NCBI GenBank assembly: GCA_049515655.1
Contig: JBEKTW010000008.1
Location: 67,848 to 131,847 of the forward strand
Direction of reading: 5' to 3'
Length of the DNA stretch: 64,000 nucleotides
Source of the DNA: JBEKTW01 sp049515655
GTDB lineage: Bacteria; Bacteroidota; Ignavibacteria; UBA10030; SZUA-254
This document shows positions 1 through 8,102 of this stretch, piece after piece. The position numbers and the translations under genes were made by a program. The notes beneath the pieces were generated by a model. It ran no database searches. It saw only the letters and a list, made by a program, of their open reading frames with translations, and was not told where the DNA came from. Each line of letters opens with the position of its first letter. Position 1 is the stretch's first letter.

Positions 1-7
1 CGAGCAA

Positions 8-1429
8 ATGAATGCTATGACACCCGACATCCTGTTGCTTACACCGATTTTGTCCATAACATGCACTGCGCTCATGGTTCTTCTCATTGATGCGCTGGTG
101 AGAAGGAGCGAAGGGCCGAGTTTTTGGGTATCGGTGCTCGGCATCGTCCTCGGCATCGCGTGTTCGCTGGCGACCATAGGCGGGCGCGGGGAAGTGTTCA
201 ACCACATGATGATGGTAGGAGGGTATGGAACGTTCTTTGGCATCTTGTTCATGGTTTCTGCGTTAGCGACGGTTCTCCTGTCTCGGGAGTATCTCAAATC
301 AAGCCAGAGGTCCCTTGGAGAATTTTATCTGCTTGTTCTTTTTGCGACGATCGGGATGATGCTCATCGCATCCGCGGCAGATTTGATAATGATCTTCCTT
401 GGGATCGAGCTGATGTCTGTCTGCCTCTACGTCCTTGCGGGATTCTTGCGTAAACGGGTCAAATCGAATGAATCGTCGTTGAAGTATTTCTTGCTGGGTG
501 CATTTGCAACGGGATTCCTTCTTTATGGCATTGCATTGATCTACGGGTCGAGCGGAACAACCAACATCGGCATGATTGTCGCAAAGTACGCTGACCTGTC
601 GTCGTCGAAAATATTTTGGGCCGGGAGCGGGCTTCTTCTGGTGGGTCTCGCGTTCAAAGCTGCAGCCGTTCCTTTCCACATGTGGGTACCGGATGTCTAC
701 GAGGGTTCGCCGACGACAATCGCCGGCTTTATGTCGACAGGAGCCAAGGCGGCAGCATTTTCGGCGTTGATTCTCGTGTTCGCTGGACCATTCGTTCATG
801 GGGAAGGAATACGGCTGGCCCTTGCAGTTGTTGCGGCTGCTTCGATGATTCTCGGAAATATCGTCGCGCTGTCTCAATCGAACATCAAGCGCATGCTCGC
901 GTATTCCAGTATCGCGCATGCGGGATACATGCTGGCCGGGCTGGCTGCTGCGAATCCACTCGGCCGGACCGGGGTTGCTTTTTATCTCACGGCGTATACG
1001 TTCATGAATCTTGGCGCATTCGGAGTCTTGTCGCTCCTGGAAAATGATGAGGAGAGAAATCTGACATTCGAGCACTATTCCGGGCTCGCAGGCAGAAGGC
1101 CCTACCTTGCGGCTATTATGGCAATCTTCATGCTTTCGTTATCGGGCATTCCTCCATTCGCGGGCTTCCTTGGAAAATATTATGTCTTTGCGGCAGCTGT
1201 GGACGCTCATATGACGTGGTTGGCCGTCACGGGAGTTCTGACGAGTGTTCTGGGTGCCTATTATTACTTGCGTCTCGTCGTGGTAATGTATTTTGAAGAA
1301 GCCGATGAATCGCTGCCCGCAGTTTCATCCAAACTGGGGCTGGCTGTTCTGACCTTCGCAGCATTGACAGTCATTGAACTGGGTATATTCCCTTCGTCTG
1401 TCCTGTCATTCATCGATAAGCTTTTCTGA
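8..1429 (+). CDS. nuoN: NADH-quinone oxidoreductase subunit N
   Basis: An antiporter-like membrane subunit of respiratory complex I, thought to move one proton per NADH oxidised. The 473 residues form about 14 hydrophobic segments, matching the usual length. The conserved lysines in mid-membrane are visible at K217 (in FKAAAVPFHMW), K247 (TGAKAAAF) and K390 (GKYY); the first two have the same numbers as in E. coli NuoN. nuoN is normally the last gene of the nuo operon, so the other subunits probably lie just before the window. A second ATG nine bases downstream (TGACACCC context) could be the start; only seven bases upstream are visible, so I cannot choose by ribosome binding site. Confidence 0.96.
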   Translation: MNAMTPDILLLTPILSITCTALMVLLIDALVRRSEGPSFWVSVLGIVLGIACSLATIGGRGEVFNHMMMVGGYGTFFGILFMVSALATVLLSREYLKSSQRSLGEFYLLVLFATIGMMLIASAADLIMIFLGIELMSVCLYVLAGFLRKRVKSNESSLKYFLLGAFATGFLLYGIALIYGSSGTTNIGMIVAKYADLSSSKIFWAGSGLLLVGLAFKAAAVPFHMWVPDVYEGSPTTIAGFMSTGAKAAAFSALILVFAGPFVHGEGIRLALAVVAAASMILGNIVALSQSNIKRMLAYSSIAHAGYMLAGLAAANPLGRTGVAFYLTAYTFMNLGAFGVLSLLENDEERNLTFEHYSGLAGRRPYLAAIMAIFMLSLSGIPPFAGFLGKYYVFAAAVDAHMTWLAVTGVLTSVLGAYYYLRLVVVMYFEEADESLPAVSSKLGLAVLTFAALTVIELGIFPSSVLSFIDKLF

Positions 1430-1432
1430 GAG

Positions 1433-3007
1433 ATGGAAATTGTTGTAACTTCGAAAGAGATGCGTGCACTCGATGGCCTTGCCATCAAGAAGCTTGCCGT
1501 TCCCGGACTGATCCTCATGGAAAATGCGGGTCGGGGAGTAGTTGATGCAATGGAACATGAGTATGGTCGTATGGCTGGCAGATCGGTCGTCGTTCTCTGC
1601 GGCAAGGGGAACAACGGAGGCGACGGTTTTGTTGTCGCCCGCCATGCTCTGACCCGCCGCGCGACAGTTACTGCCGTGATCGTCGGGAAGATGCGCGATA
1701 TTCGGGGGGATGCGAAGCTAAACCTGGAAATACTGAAAAAAACAGCTAAGACTCTGCCTGCCGGTCATGGTCTCAGGATCATCGAATTGAAGTCGTCACG
1801 CTTGTTGAGAATGCTCCCAAAGGCGGATTTCCTTGTCGATGCAATCTTTGGTACAGGTTTTTCGGGAGCAGTCCGGGGACTTTATAGAGATGTCATCCAA
1901 TGGACAAACGACTCGTCATCCATAAAGGTAAGCATTGACATTCCGTCTGGCCTGAACGCAGACACAGGCAAAGTAGAGAATATCGCATTCAAAGCGAACC
2001 TCACCCTGACAATGGGGATGAAGAAAATAGGGTTAATTACTGGTAAATCAAATGATTACATTGGTAAGCTTAAAGTTGTAGATCTTGGTACTATCCAGTG
2101 CATTTCGGCTAAGCCTAGAATCGGCACCTACATAGTCGAGGCCGCAGATGTCAGGGGATCCCTACCACATCGGGCATTCGACGCTCACAAGCACAGTGTC
2201 GGCAAGATATTTGTCCTCGCCGGCTCACAAGGCTTCACGGGAGCAGCTGCTATGGCAGCCAAATCGGGATTGAGATCGGGAGCAGGAGCAGTGATCCTGG
2301 GGACTCCCAAATCGATATCTTCGATTCTGGCAAGAAAACTCACAGAAGTCATGGTCGAGCCACTGGAAGAAACTTCAGACGGCAGTTTGAGCCTTCGAGC
2401 ATTGGAGAAGGCCCAGAAGCATATCCGTTGGGCCGATGTTGTGGTTATCGGGCCGGGGCTTTCGGTCAATCCGGAGACCCAACAGCTGGTCTGGAAGATC
2501 GTGGGTTCGGTGGAAAAGCCGCTACTTCTTGATGCTGATGCTTTGAACGCCCTAGCTGCGAATATTTCCATCTTGAAGCGCCGGCGGAGCAAAGAAATTA
2601 TCATCACACCGCATTCCGGGGAGCTCTCCCGGTTGATTGGGGTGAAATCCACTTTGATTGATGAGCAGAGGGTCAACATTGCACGGGACGTCGCAAAGAG
2701 ATTCAAACTCACGCTCGTCTTGAAGGGTGCACCGACCGTATCGAGTTCTCCACAGGGGGAAGTTTATGTTAATCCTACAGGCAATGCCGGCATGGCGACT
2801 GCGGGCTCAGGAGACGTCTTGACGGGAGTCATCGCAGGTTTGTGGGCTCAGGGAGCGGAGCAGACCATCGCGGCGTACTGTGGCGTGTACATCCACGGTC
2901 TAGCAGGCGATCTGGCGCACAAGAAGTTGGGTGAGAAAAGCATGATGGCCTTGGACATTCAAGACATGCTGCCTGAAGCGTTTACCCGAGTAGAGGGAAA
3001 CGAATAG
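1433..3007 (+). CDS. nnr: Bifunctional NAD(P)H-hydrate epimerase / ADP-dependent dehydratase
   Basis: A metabolite-repair enzyme that restores NAD(P)H from its hydrated forms (NADHX, NADPHX). The N-terminal half is the YjeF_N epimerase: NAGRGV near residue 30, GKGNNGGDG near 57-65 and DAIFGTG near 140. The C-terminal half is the ribokinase-like dehydratase, with GPGLS near 345 and the GSGD catalytic motif near 460. Its 524 residues match the fused two-domain family. It starts three bases after nuoN stops, so it probably shares the complex I transcript, which makes sense for an enzyme that repairs damaged NADH. Confidence 0.95.
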   Translation: MEIVVTSKEMRALDGLAIKKLAVPGLILMENAGRGVVDAMEHEYGRMAGRSVVVLCGKGNNGGDGFVVARHALTRRATVTAVIVGKMRDIRGDAKLNLEILKKTAKTLPAGHGLRIIELKSSRLLRMLPKADFLVDAIFGTGFSGAVRGLYRDVIQWTNDSSSIKVSIDIPSGLNADTGKVENIAFKANLTLTMGMKKIGLITGKSNDYIGKLKVVDLGTIQCISAKPRIGTYIVEAADVRGSLPHRAFDAHKHSVGKIFVLAGSQGFTGAAAMAAKSGLRSGAGAVILGTPKSISSILARKLTEVMVEPLEETSDGSLSLRALEKAQKHIRWADVVVIGPGLSVNPETQQLVWKIVGSVEKPLLLDADALNALAANISILKRRRSKEIIITPHSGELSRLIGVKSTLIDEQRVNIARDVAKRFKLTLVLKGAPTVSSSPQGEVYVNPTGNAGMATAGSGDVLTGVIAGLWAQGAEQTIAAYCGVYIHGLAGDLAHKKLGEKSMMALDIQDMLPEAFTRVEGNE

Positions 3008-3012
3008 ACAGA

Positions 3013-3426
3013 ATGACTCCTCCAGGTTTGTCTCTCATGAAGTACAGATACCCTGCAATCATTTGGGCAGTGGTTATTTTCATTCTTTCGTCGGTTCCTT
3101 CAAGTGCAATTCCGAAAATGGACATCTTGTCTCACGACAAACTCATCCATGGAACAATCTTTTTCATTTTCGGCGTATTCGTGTATCGCGCACTCGCTCC
3201 GGGGAATGCCTCGCACCGGTTCAACTGGAAGCGGGCGTTGGTATCGTTTGCCATCGTGGCCGGTTACGGTATCCTGGATGAACTTCATCAGCATTTCGTC
3301 CCGGGCCGCACTCCGGACATCTATGACGCGCTGGCCGACGCCCTCGGTGGCCTGATTTCCTTGATGGCAATGTTCGGGTACGTTAGGATTAGGTTCCCAG
3401 ATCTCAAAAAGAAACTGCAGACGTAG
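3013..3426 (+). CDS. VanZ-like family membrane protein
   Basis: A small integral membrane protein of 137 residues with about four hydrophobic segments. The pattern DKLIHGTIFFIFG, followed by DELHQHFVPGRTPDIYDALADALGG, is typical of the VanZ-like family, whose best-known member gives low-level teicoplanin resistance; most members have no known function. It starts five bases after nnr stops and is probably in the same transcript. A second ATG at 3037 (MKYRYPA) would give a 129-residue protein starting closer to the first membrane segment. No specific role can be read from the sequence. Confidence 0.85.
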   Translation: MTPPGLSLMKYRYPAIIWAVVIFILSSVPSSAIPKMDILSHDKLIHGTIFFIFGVFVYRALAPGNASHRFNWKRALVSFAIVAGYGILDELHQHFVPGRTPDIYDALADALGGLISLMAMFGYVRIRFPDLKKKLQT

Positions 3427-3467
3427 GCTTCATTGCATATTGACCCGAATTTGCTTAAGTTTATTTA

Positions 3468-4610
3468 ATGAAGTTCGTAGTTGAGCACGCTGATGGACGT
3501 GCCCGCAGCGGGACACTCGTTACGGATCATGGTGTCGTTCAAACCCCGGTTTTCATGCCGGTGGGAACACAAGGAACGGTCAAGGCCATTGAGCCGCGAG
3601 AACTTGCGGAAGTCGGCGCTGAGCTCATACTGGGAAACACGTATCATCTTTACCTGCGCCCGGGGACGGAGATACTCTACCAGGCAGGCGGCCTCCATAA
3701 ACTGATGGGCTGGAACAGGTCGATACTGACCGACAGCGGTGGATATCAGATATTCAGTTTGTCGGAGTTAAGAAAGATCACCGATGATGGGGTGGAATTC
3801 CGCTCTCACATCGACGGTTCATTGCACTTCTTTACTCCCGAGACTATCGTTGATATCCAGCGCACCATCGGTTCGGATATCATGATGGTTCTGGACGAAT
3901 GTACGCCCTATCCTTGCCCGTTTGAGGACGCTAGACAATCCAACGAACAGACTCTTCGCTGGGCACAGCGTTGCAGAAAACAGTTTCTGAACTCGGTTGA
4001 GTTCTATGAGCATACTCAGGTTCTGTTCGGGATAGTGCAAGGGGGAGTCTACCCGGAAATTCGGAATCGCTCCGTCAACGTGCTGGTCGAATTGGATTTT
4101 GAGGGATACGCAATAGGCGGTCTCGCCGTGGGCGAGCCGGCAGAACAGATGTACCAAATTGTATCGTCGTGCACCGAATTGCTGCCTTTTGCCAAACCGC
4201 GTTACCTGATGGGTGTAGGAACGCCGGAGAACCTGCTGGAGGGCATCGAACGGGGCGTCGATATGTTCGACTGCGTGCTGCCGACGCGGAACGGCCGGAA
4301 TGCCATGCTGTTCACGACGAAGGGCACCTTGAATATCACGAACGCACAATTCAAGGATGATTTTACGCCCATCGATGACACGTGCGGGTGCTACACATGC
4401 CGGCATTTTGCCAAAGCGTACCTGCGCCATCTCTTTCAGGCGAAAGAAATTCTTGGACTTCAACTGGCAACGATTCACAATCTTTTCTTTTACGAGTGGA
4501 TTATGCGTGAAGCTCGGCGGGCTATCGTACAAAACAACTTCCAGGGGTGGAAGCAAGAGCAGCTTGCATCCTTTCGTCAAGAAGTCCTGATAGATGCTCA
4601 CCATCAATAA
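3468..4610 (+). CDS. tgt: Queuine tRNA-ribosyltransferase
   Basis: Exchanges guanine-34 of GUN-anticodon tRNAs for preQ1 in queuosine synthesis. The 380 residues match the bacterial family. The DSGGYQIF substrate motif lies near residue 89, the catalytic Asp motif FDCVLPTRNGRN near 265-277, and the zinc site is C306, C308, C311 plus a histidine near 337. The next gene is yajC, a classical tgt-yajC pairing also seen in E. coli. No other queuosine gene is in the window, so preQ1 must be made or imported elsewhere. Confidence 0.97.
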   Translation: MKFVVEHADGRARSGTLVTDHGVVQTPVFMPVGTQGTVKAIEPRELAEVGAELILGNTYHLYLRPGTEILYQAGGLHKLMGWNRSILTDSGGYQIFSLSELRKITDDGVEFRSHIDGSLHFFTPETIVDIQRTIGSDIMMVLDECTPYPCPFEDARQSNEQTLRWAQRCRKQFLNSVEFYEHTQVLFGIVQGGVYPEIRNRSVNVLVELDFEGYAIGGLAVGEPAEQMYQIVSSCTELLPFAKPRYLMGVGTPENLLEGIERGVDMFDCVLPTRNGRNAMLFTTKGTLNITNAQFKDDFTPIDDTCGCYTCRHFAKAYLRHLFQAKEILGLQLATIHNLFFYEWIMREARRAIVQNNFQGWKQEQLASFRQEVLIDAHHQ

Positions 4611-4619
4611 TAAGAGGAG

Positions 4620-4958
4620 ATGCAATTGAATATTCTTCATGTTTTCGGAATGGCACCGCAAGGACAGGGTGGCGGTGGTTTCATCAGTACCCTGTTCATG
4701 TTCTCGCTGATCATCTTGATATTCTATTTCATGATTCTTCGACCGCAGCAAAAGCGTCAGAAAGACCGGCAGAAATTGCTCGAGGGGGTCAAAAAAGGAG
4801 ACAAGATCGTGACCATCGGCGGGCTGCACGGCTCCGTCATCGGCGTCGATGAAAAAACCCTCCTCGTCCAGGTGGCAGACAACGTGAAATTGAAGTTTGA
4901 AAAGTCGGCGGTATCGACGATCATACGAGAAGGTGAACCTGAAGAGAAAAAGAGTTGA
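4620..4958 (+). CDS. yajC: Preprotein translocase subunit YajC
   Basis: An accessory membrane protein of the SecDF-YajC complex that assists the SecYEG translocon. The 112 residues have one N-terminal membrane segment (LIILIFYFMILRPQQKRQK, about residues 29-48) followed by the family's KGDKIVTIGGLHG motif and a charged C-terminal tail. The start ATG follows an AGGAG just downstream of the tgt stop, so the two are translated from one message. secD and secF are not downstream here; ribBA follows. Confidence 0.94.
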   Translation: MQLNILHVFGMAPQGQGGGGFISTLFMFSLIILIFYFMILRPQQKRQKDRQKLLEGVKKGDKIVTIGGLHGSVIGVDEKTLLVQVADNVKLKFEKSAVSTIIREGEPEEKKS

Positions 4959-5001
4959 ACGTTTGTGAACATTATCAGTGAAGAGACTGTGAGAGGTTAT
5001 T

Positions 5002-6210
5002 GTGTTCAGCACGATTGAAGAAGCCATCAAAGATGTTCAAGACGGCAAGTTGATCATTGTCGTTGACGATGAGGACCGTGAGAACGAAGGCGATTTTGTG
5101 GTTGCCGCCGAGAAGTGCGATCCCGAGGTCATCAACTTCATGTCGAAACATGGTCGGGGTATTATCTGCGCCGCGCTCACTCCGCTGCGCACGCAGGAGC
5201 TTATGCTGGATATGATGGTTGAAAGCAATACATCCCTTCATGAGACCTCATTTACTGTCTCAGTCGACTACGTTCACGGAACGACCACCGGTGTTTCGGC
5301 CTTCGACCGCGCGGCAACGGTCCGGGCGCTCATCGACCCGAAAACCAAGCCCGGTGACCTTGCCCGTCCCGGCCACATCTTTCCCTTACGTGCGCTGGAC
5401 GGCGGCGTGCTCCGTCGCACGGGTCATACGGAGGCAGTCGTGGATTTGTGTCGCCTCGCCGGCATGTATCCTGCTGGTGTGCTGTGCGAAATTTTGAAGG
5501 ACGATGGTTTGATGGCGCGGGTTCCTGAATTGGAACAGCTCGCGAAACAGTTCAAGCTCCGTATGATCACTGTGAAAAGTCTTATCGAATACAGGATGCA
5601 GCGGGAGAAGTTGGTCCACCTCGTGGTGGCTACAAAATTGCCGACCCGCTATGGGACCTTTGATGCACGCCTTTACAGGAGTGAAACAGATAATAAGGAG
5701 CATCTGGCGCTGGTGAAAGGAAATCTCCAACCCGACCAGCCGACAATGGTGCGTGTTCATTCCGAATGTCTCACCGGAGATGTGTTCGGTTCCCTGCGAT
5801 GCGATTGTGTCGACCAGCTCCATGCGGCGATGGTACTTGTCGAAAAAGAGACGAAGGGAGTCGTTCTTTACATGAGGCAGGAAGGCCGCGGCATTGGATT
5901 GGCTAATAAGCTTCGGGCCTACAACCTCCAGGATGAGGGCTTGGATACTGTTGAAGCGAATGAAAAACTGGGCTTTCGACCCGACCTCCGCGATTATGGC
6001 ATTGGAGCGCAGATTCTCCGGGACCTCGGCGTGGGAAAGATCAGGCTTATGACGAATAACCCCAAGAAGGTGATTGGATTGCATGGCTACGGCCTCGAAA
6101 TTGTCGAACGCGTACCCCTTGAGATAGAACCTCATTCAATCAATGAGAAGTACTTGAAAACAAAGCGAGATAAGCTTGGGCATTTGATCCTTGTCGATAA
6201 GAAAAAATAA
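5002..6210 (+). CDS. ribBA: 3,4-dihydroxy-2-butanone 4-phosphate synthase / GTP cyclohydrolase II
   Basis: Makes both precursors of the riboflavin ring: DHBP from ribulose 5-phosphate and the pyrimidine from GTP. Residues 1 to about 200 are RibB, with DDEDRENEGD near 28-37 and HTEAVVDL near 140. The rest is RibA, with zinc ligands C256, C267 and C269 (E. coli spacing) and RQEGRGIGL near 290. The GTG start at 5002 follows GAGAGG with five bases of spacing. Only 43 bases separate it from yajC, too few for an FMN riboswitch. The partner gene ribF lies at 44.2 kb. Confidence 0.97.
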   Translation: MFSTIEEAIKDVQDGKLIIVVDDEDRENEGDFVVAAEKCDPEVINFMSKHGRGIICAALTPLRTQELMLDMMVESNTSLHETSFTVSVDYVHGTTTGVSAFDRAATVRALIDPKTKPGDLARPGHIFPLRALDGGVLRRTGHTEAVVDLCRLAGMYPAGVLCEILKDDGLMARVPELEQLAKQFKLRMITVKSLIEYRMQREKLVHLVVATKLPTRYGTFDARLYRSETDNKEHLALVKGNLQPDQPTMVRVHSECLTGDVFGSLRCDCVDQLHAAMVLVEKETKGVVLYMRQEGRGIGLANKLRAYNLQDEGLDTVEANEKLGFRPDLRDYGIGAQILRDLGVGKIRLMTNNPKKVIGLHGYGLEIVERVPLEIEPHSINEKYLKTKRDKLGHLILVDKKK

Positions 6211-6223
6211 ATACCCCGCCCCC

Positions 6224-6252
6224 TTGATTTTTTGAATTTCGTATCGTAAATT
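6224..6252 (+). promoter_or_regulatory. Candidate sigma70-type promoter for greA
   Basis: TTGATT (6224-6229), 17-base spacer, TAAATT (6247-6252). A start near 6259 would give a leader of about 110 bases before greA. It lies in the only sizeable gap between ribBA and greA and matches the spacing of other promoters in this window. Confidence 0.45.
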
Positions 6253-6368
6253 GAATTCAAGATGTTTTGTCGGCCAGCACTCAAAGGAGTGATGGCTTTT
6301 CTTTTTGTCCGTAGGCACTATGCCGGGACCATCGAAAGATCTGAACAAATTCTGTTTCCTGAATCATT

Positions 6369-6860
6369 ATGAGCGAAAATAACAAAGATACTGGGATCGT
6401 CTACTTGACGCGGGAGCGTTTGGTGGAATTGGAAAACGAACTCCGCGAGCTCAAAGTCAAAGGGCGTGCCGAGATCGCTCAAAAAATTGGCGAGGCGAGA
6501 GGACACGGGGACCTTTCCGAGAATGCAGAGTACGATGCCGCTAAAGAAGCCCAGCAGCATCTGGAAATGCGAATTGGAAGACTCCAGCAAACGTTGTCTC
6601 GGGCACGCATCATCCAGAGCAAGGAGCTTCCGAACGACAAGATATACATTCTCTCGAACGTTAAACTCAGGGATCTGAAGACGAATGAACTGGTCAATTA
6701 CACGCTGGTCTCGCCAGAAGAATCCAATTTTGAGGAAGACAAGATTTCGGTCACTTCTCCCCTCGGGCGAGGACTGTTGGGGAAAACTGAAGGAGAGATC
6801 GTCAAAATTCCTGTTCCTGTCGGGACGCTGGAATACGAGATCCTGAAGATTTCCCGATAA
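6369..6860 (+). CDS. greA: Transcription elongation factor GreA
   Basis: Binds the RNA polymerase secondary channel and triggers cleavage of backtracked RNA. The 163 residues have an N-terminal coiled coil ending in the acidic tip GDLSENAEYDAA (about residues 45-56), which holds the metal-coordinating Asp and Glu, and an FKBP-like C-terminal domain with SPLGRGLLGKTEGE near 137-150. This is the standard bacterial length. A 158-base gap precedes it, so it probably has its own promoter. Confidence 0.97.
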   Translation: MSENNKDTGIVYLTRERLVELENELRELKVKGRAEIAQKIGEARGHGDLSENAEYDAAKEAQQHLEMRIGRLQQTLSRARIIQSKELPNDKIYILSNVKLRDLKTNELVNYTLVSPEESNFEEDKISVTSPLGRGLLGKTEGEIVKIPVPVGTLEYEILKISR

Positions 6861-6895
6861 CCGTTCTTCTCTGACCTGGAGTCCCTTCACATCGT

Positions 6896-7414
6896 ATGCC
6901 CCGCAATCTGGAGGTCAAGGCAAGAATACGCAGCGTCCGAGAAGCGGAACAAACAGCCCGATCTATTAATGCCACGTTTGAGGGTACTCTTCATCAGGTT
7001 GACACTTACTACAACGTGCCACGGGGGCGGCTTAAGTCACGGGAAATCAATAACGAGCGCGCGGAGTTGATATTTTATGAACGGGATGAACACGCGAAGC
7101 ACCGTGAAAGCAACTATCGAGTTTTCCCATGCATGGAAATCTCTCTTCTGAAAGAAATCCTTGGGCGATCCCTCGGTATCCGCGCCACTGTCAAGAAGAA
7201 AAGGGAGTTGTTTATGTACAATTCTACCCGTATCCATCTGGATGAAGTGGAAAACCTGGGGAGTTTCCTGGAATTGGAGTCCCCGGTCGAGGAGTCGCTC
7301 GACAAGGCACAGGAGGTGGTGGCCTTCCTGGTGAGGGAATTCAACGTTCAGGATGCAGACTTTGTCTTGGAGTCGTATGTTGACCTTTTGACATCAAAGG
7401 ACACGAGAACCTAG
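6896..7414 (+). CDS. CYTH domain protein (class IV adenylate cyclase-like)
   Basis: A 172-residue CYTH-superfamily protein, a tunnel fold that binds triphosphate-containing substrates. The N-terminal ExK motif (LEVKARI, residues 4-10), the paired basic residues in VKKKRELF and the acidic DEVENLGSFLELE stretch near 120 are typical. Relatives include class IV adenylate cyclases (CyaB), thiamine triphosphatases and inorganic triphosphatases; sequence alone does not separate them. It lies 35 bases after greA and is probably cotranscribed. I prefer the general name. Confidence 0.85.
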   Translation: MPRNLEVKARIRSVREAEQTARSINATFEGTLHQVDTYYNVPRGRLKSREINNERAELIFYERDEHAKHRESNYRVFPCMEISLLKEILGRSLGIRATVKKKRELFMYNSTRIHLDEVENLGSFLELESPVEESLDKAQEVVAFLVREFNVQDADFVLESYVDLLTSKDTRT

Positions 7415-7466
7415 TGTTCTGAATGCCCTTTTCGAATAAATCCCCTTATGAGGCTGGTCCGGTATG

Positions 7467-7495
7467 TTGCAGAATGTGAAGATTTTCACTATATT
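7467..7495 (+). promoter_or_regulatory. Promoter of the tRNA-thrS operon
   Basis: TTGCAG (7467-7472), 17-base spacer, TATATT (7490-7495). The predicted start near 7502 is about seven bases before mature tRNA-Gly. It is the only good promoter before the tRNA cluster and may also drive thrS and the genes after it. Confidence 0.65.
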
Positions 7496-7508
7496 ATTCG
7501 CGCGAATT

Positions 7509-7581
7509 GCGGGAATAGCTCAGTTGGTAGAGCGTCACCTTGCCAAGGTGAATGTCGCGGGTTCAAATCCCGTTTCCCGCT
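7509..7581 (+). tRNA. tRNA-Gly (GCC)
   Basis: A complete 73-base cloverleaf. The acceptor stem is GCGGGAA with TTCCCGC, the D arm GCTC/GAGC, the anticodon loop TTGCCAA on a TCACC/GGTGA stem, and the T arm GCGGG-TTCAAAT-CCCGT. The discriminator is T and no CCA is encoded. The anticodon GCC reads GGC and GGU glycine codons. It is the first tRNA of a four-tRNA cluster. Confidence 0.97.
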
Positions 7582-7648
7582 CAATGACAATGAAAACGTG
7601 CCCTGTTCCTACAAGGCGGGATGACTAGGGACATAATTGATCTTGAAT

Positions 7649-7683
7649 TCCCCGCCGCTCGCAGATCATTTCAGTGGCGGGGA
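7649..7683 (+). terminator. Hairpin between tRNA-Gly and tRNA-Cys
   Basis: An 8-bp stem TCCCCGCC (7649-7656) with GGCGGGGA (7676-7683), followed by a loose T-rich stretch (TTTGTTATTTAT). It could be a partial terminator or a processing signal. The T-run is interrupted, so full termination is doubtful. Confidence 0.4.
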
Positions 7684-7705
7684 TTTGTTATTTATACGTC
7701 GAGAT

Positions 7706-7777
7706 GGCGCCGTACCCAAGTGGCAAGGGAGAGGTCTGCAAAACCTTTATGCGACGGTTCGAATCCGCCCGGCGCCT
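7706..7777 (+). tRNA. tRNA-Cys (GCA)
   Basis: A 72-base cloverleaf with acceptor GGCGCCG pairing CGGCGCC, anticodon loop CTGCAAA on a GAGGT/ACCTT stem, and T loop TTCGAAT. The discriminator is T and CCA is not encoded. Anticodon GCA. Confidence 0.95.
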
Positions 7778-7865
7778 CGAAGATATGTCAAAGACGGAAA
7801 TGCAGGGGCGAATTCTCTTAGGAGAGCGAGCATGCATTTCCGATGTTGTCGTTTGAATTCGTTTT

Positions 7866-7951
7866 GCCGGGGTGGCGGAACTGGTAGACGCACAGGACTT
7901 AAAATCCTGTTCTCCGCAAGGGGAGTGCCGGTTCGATTCCGGTCCCCGGCA
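7866..7951 (+). tRNA. tRNA-Leu (TAA)
   Basis: An 86-base class II tRNA with a long variable arm (TTCTCCGCAAGGGGAGT). The acceptor GCCGGGG pairs CCCCGGC, the anticodon loop is CTTAAAA on a CAGGA/TCCTG stem, and the T loop is TTCGATT. The discriminator is A. Anticodon TAA reads UUA/UUG. Confidence 0.97.
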
Positions 7952-7968
7952 CGCCTCCGGAGCAGCAC

Positions 7969-8042
<74 letters not shown>

Positions 8043-8102
8043 CGGGAATAAGAATTGCATTATCATAGAAAAACAGGTTCGATTGAGTTGCCAAATTCCG
8101 TA

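Noticed and set aside
3440..3467. TTGACC-16-TATTTA as a promoter for tgt
   Set aside because: The -10 would abut the start codon, so transcription would begin inside the gene.
4959..5001. FMN riboswitch upstream of ribBA
   Set aside because: Only 43 bases separate yajC and ribBA, too short for the riboswitch fold.
3819..5030. Long minus-strand open frame (403 codons) opposite tgt and yajC
   Set aside because: It lies antisense to two well-identified genes, has no family features, and its composition is what the opposite strand of coding DNA gives.
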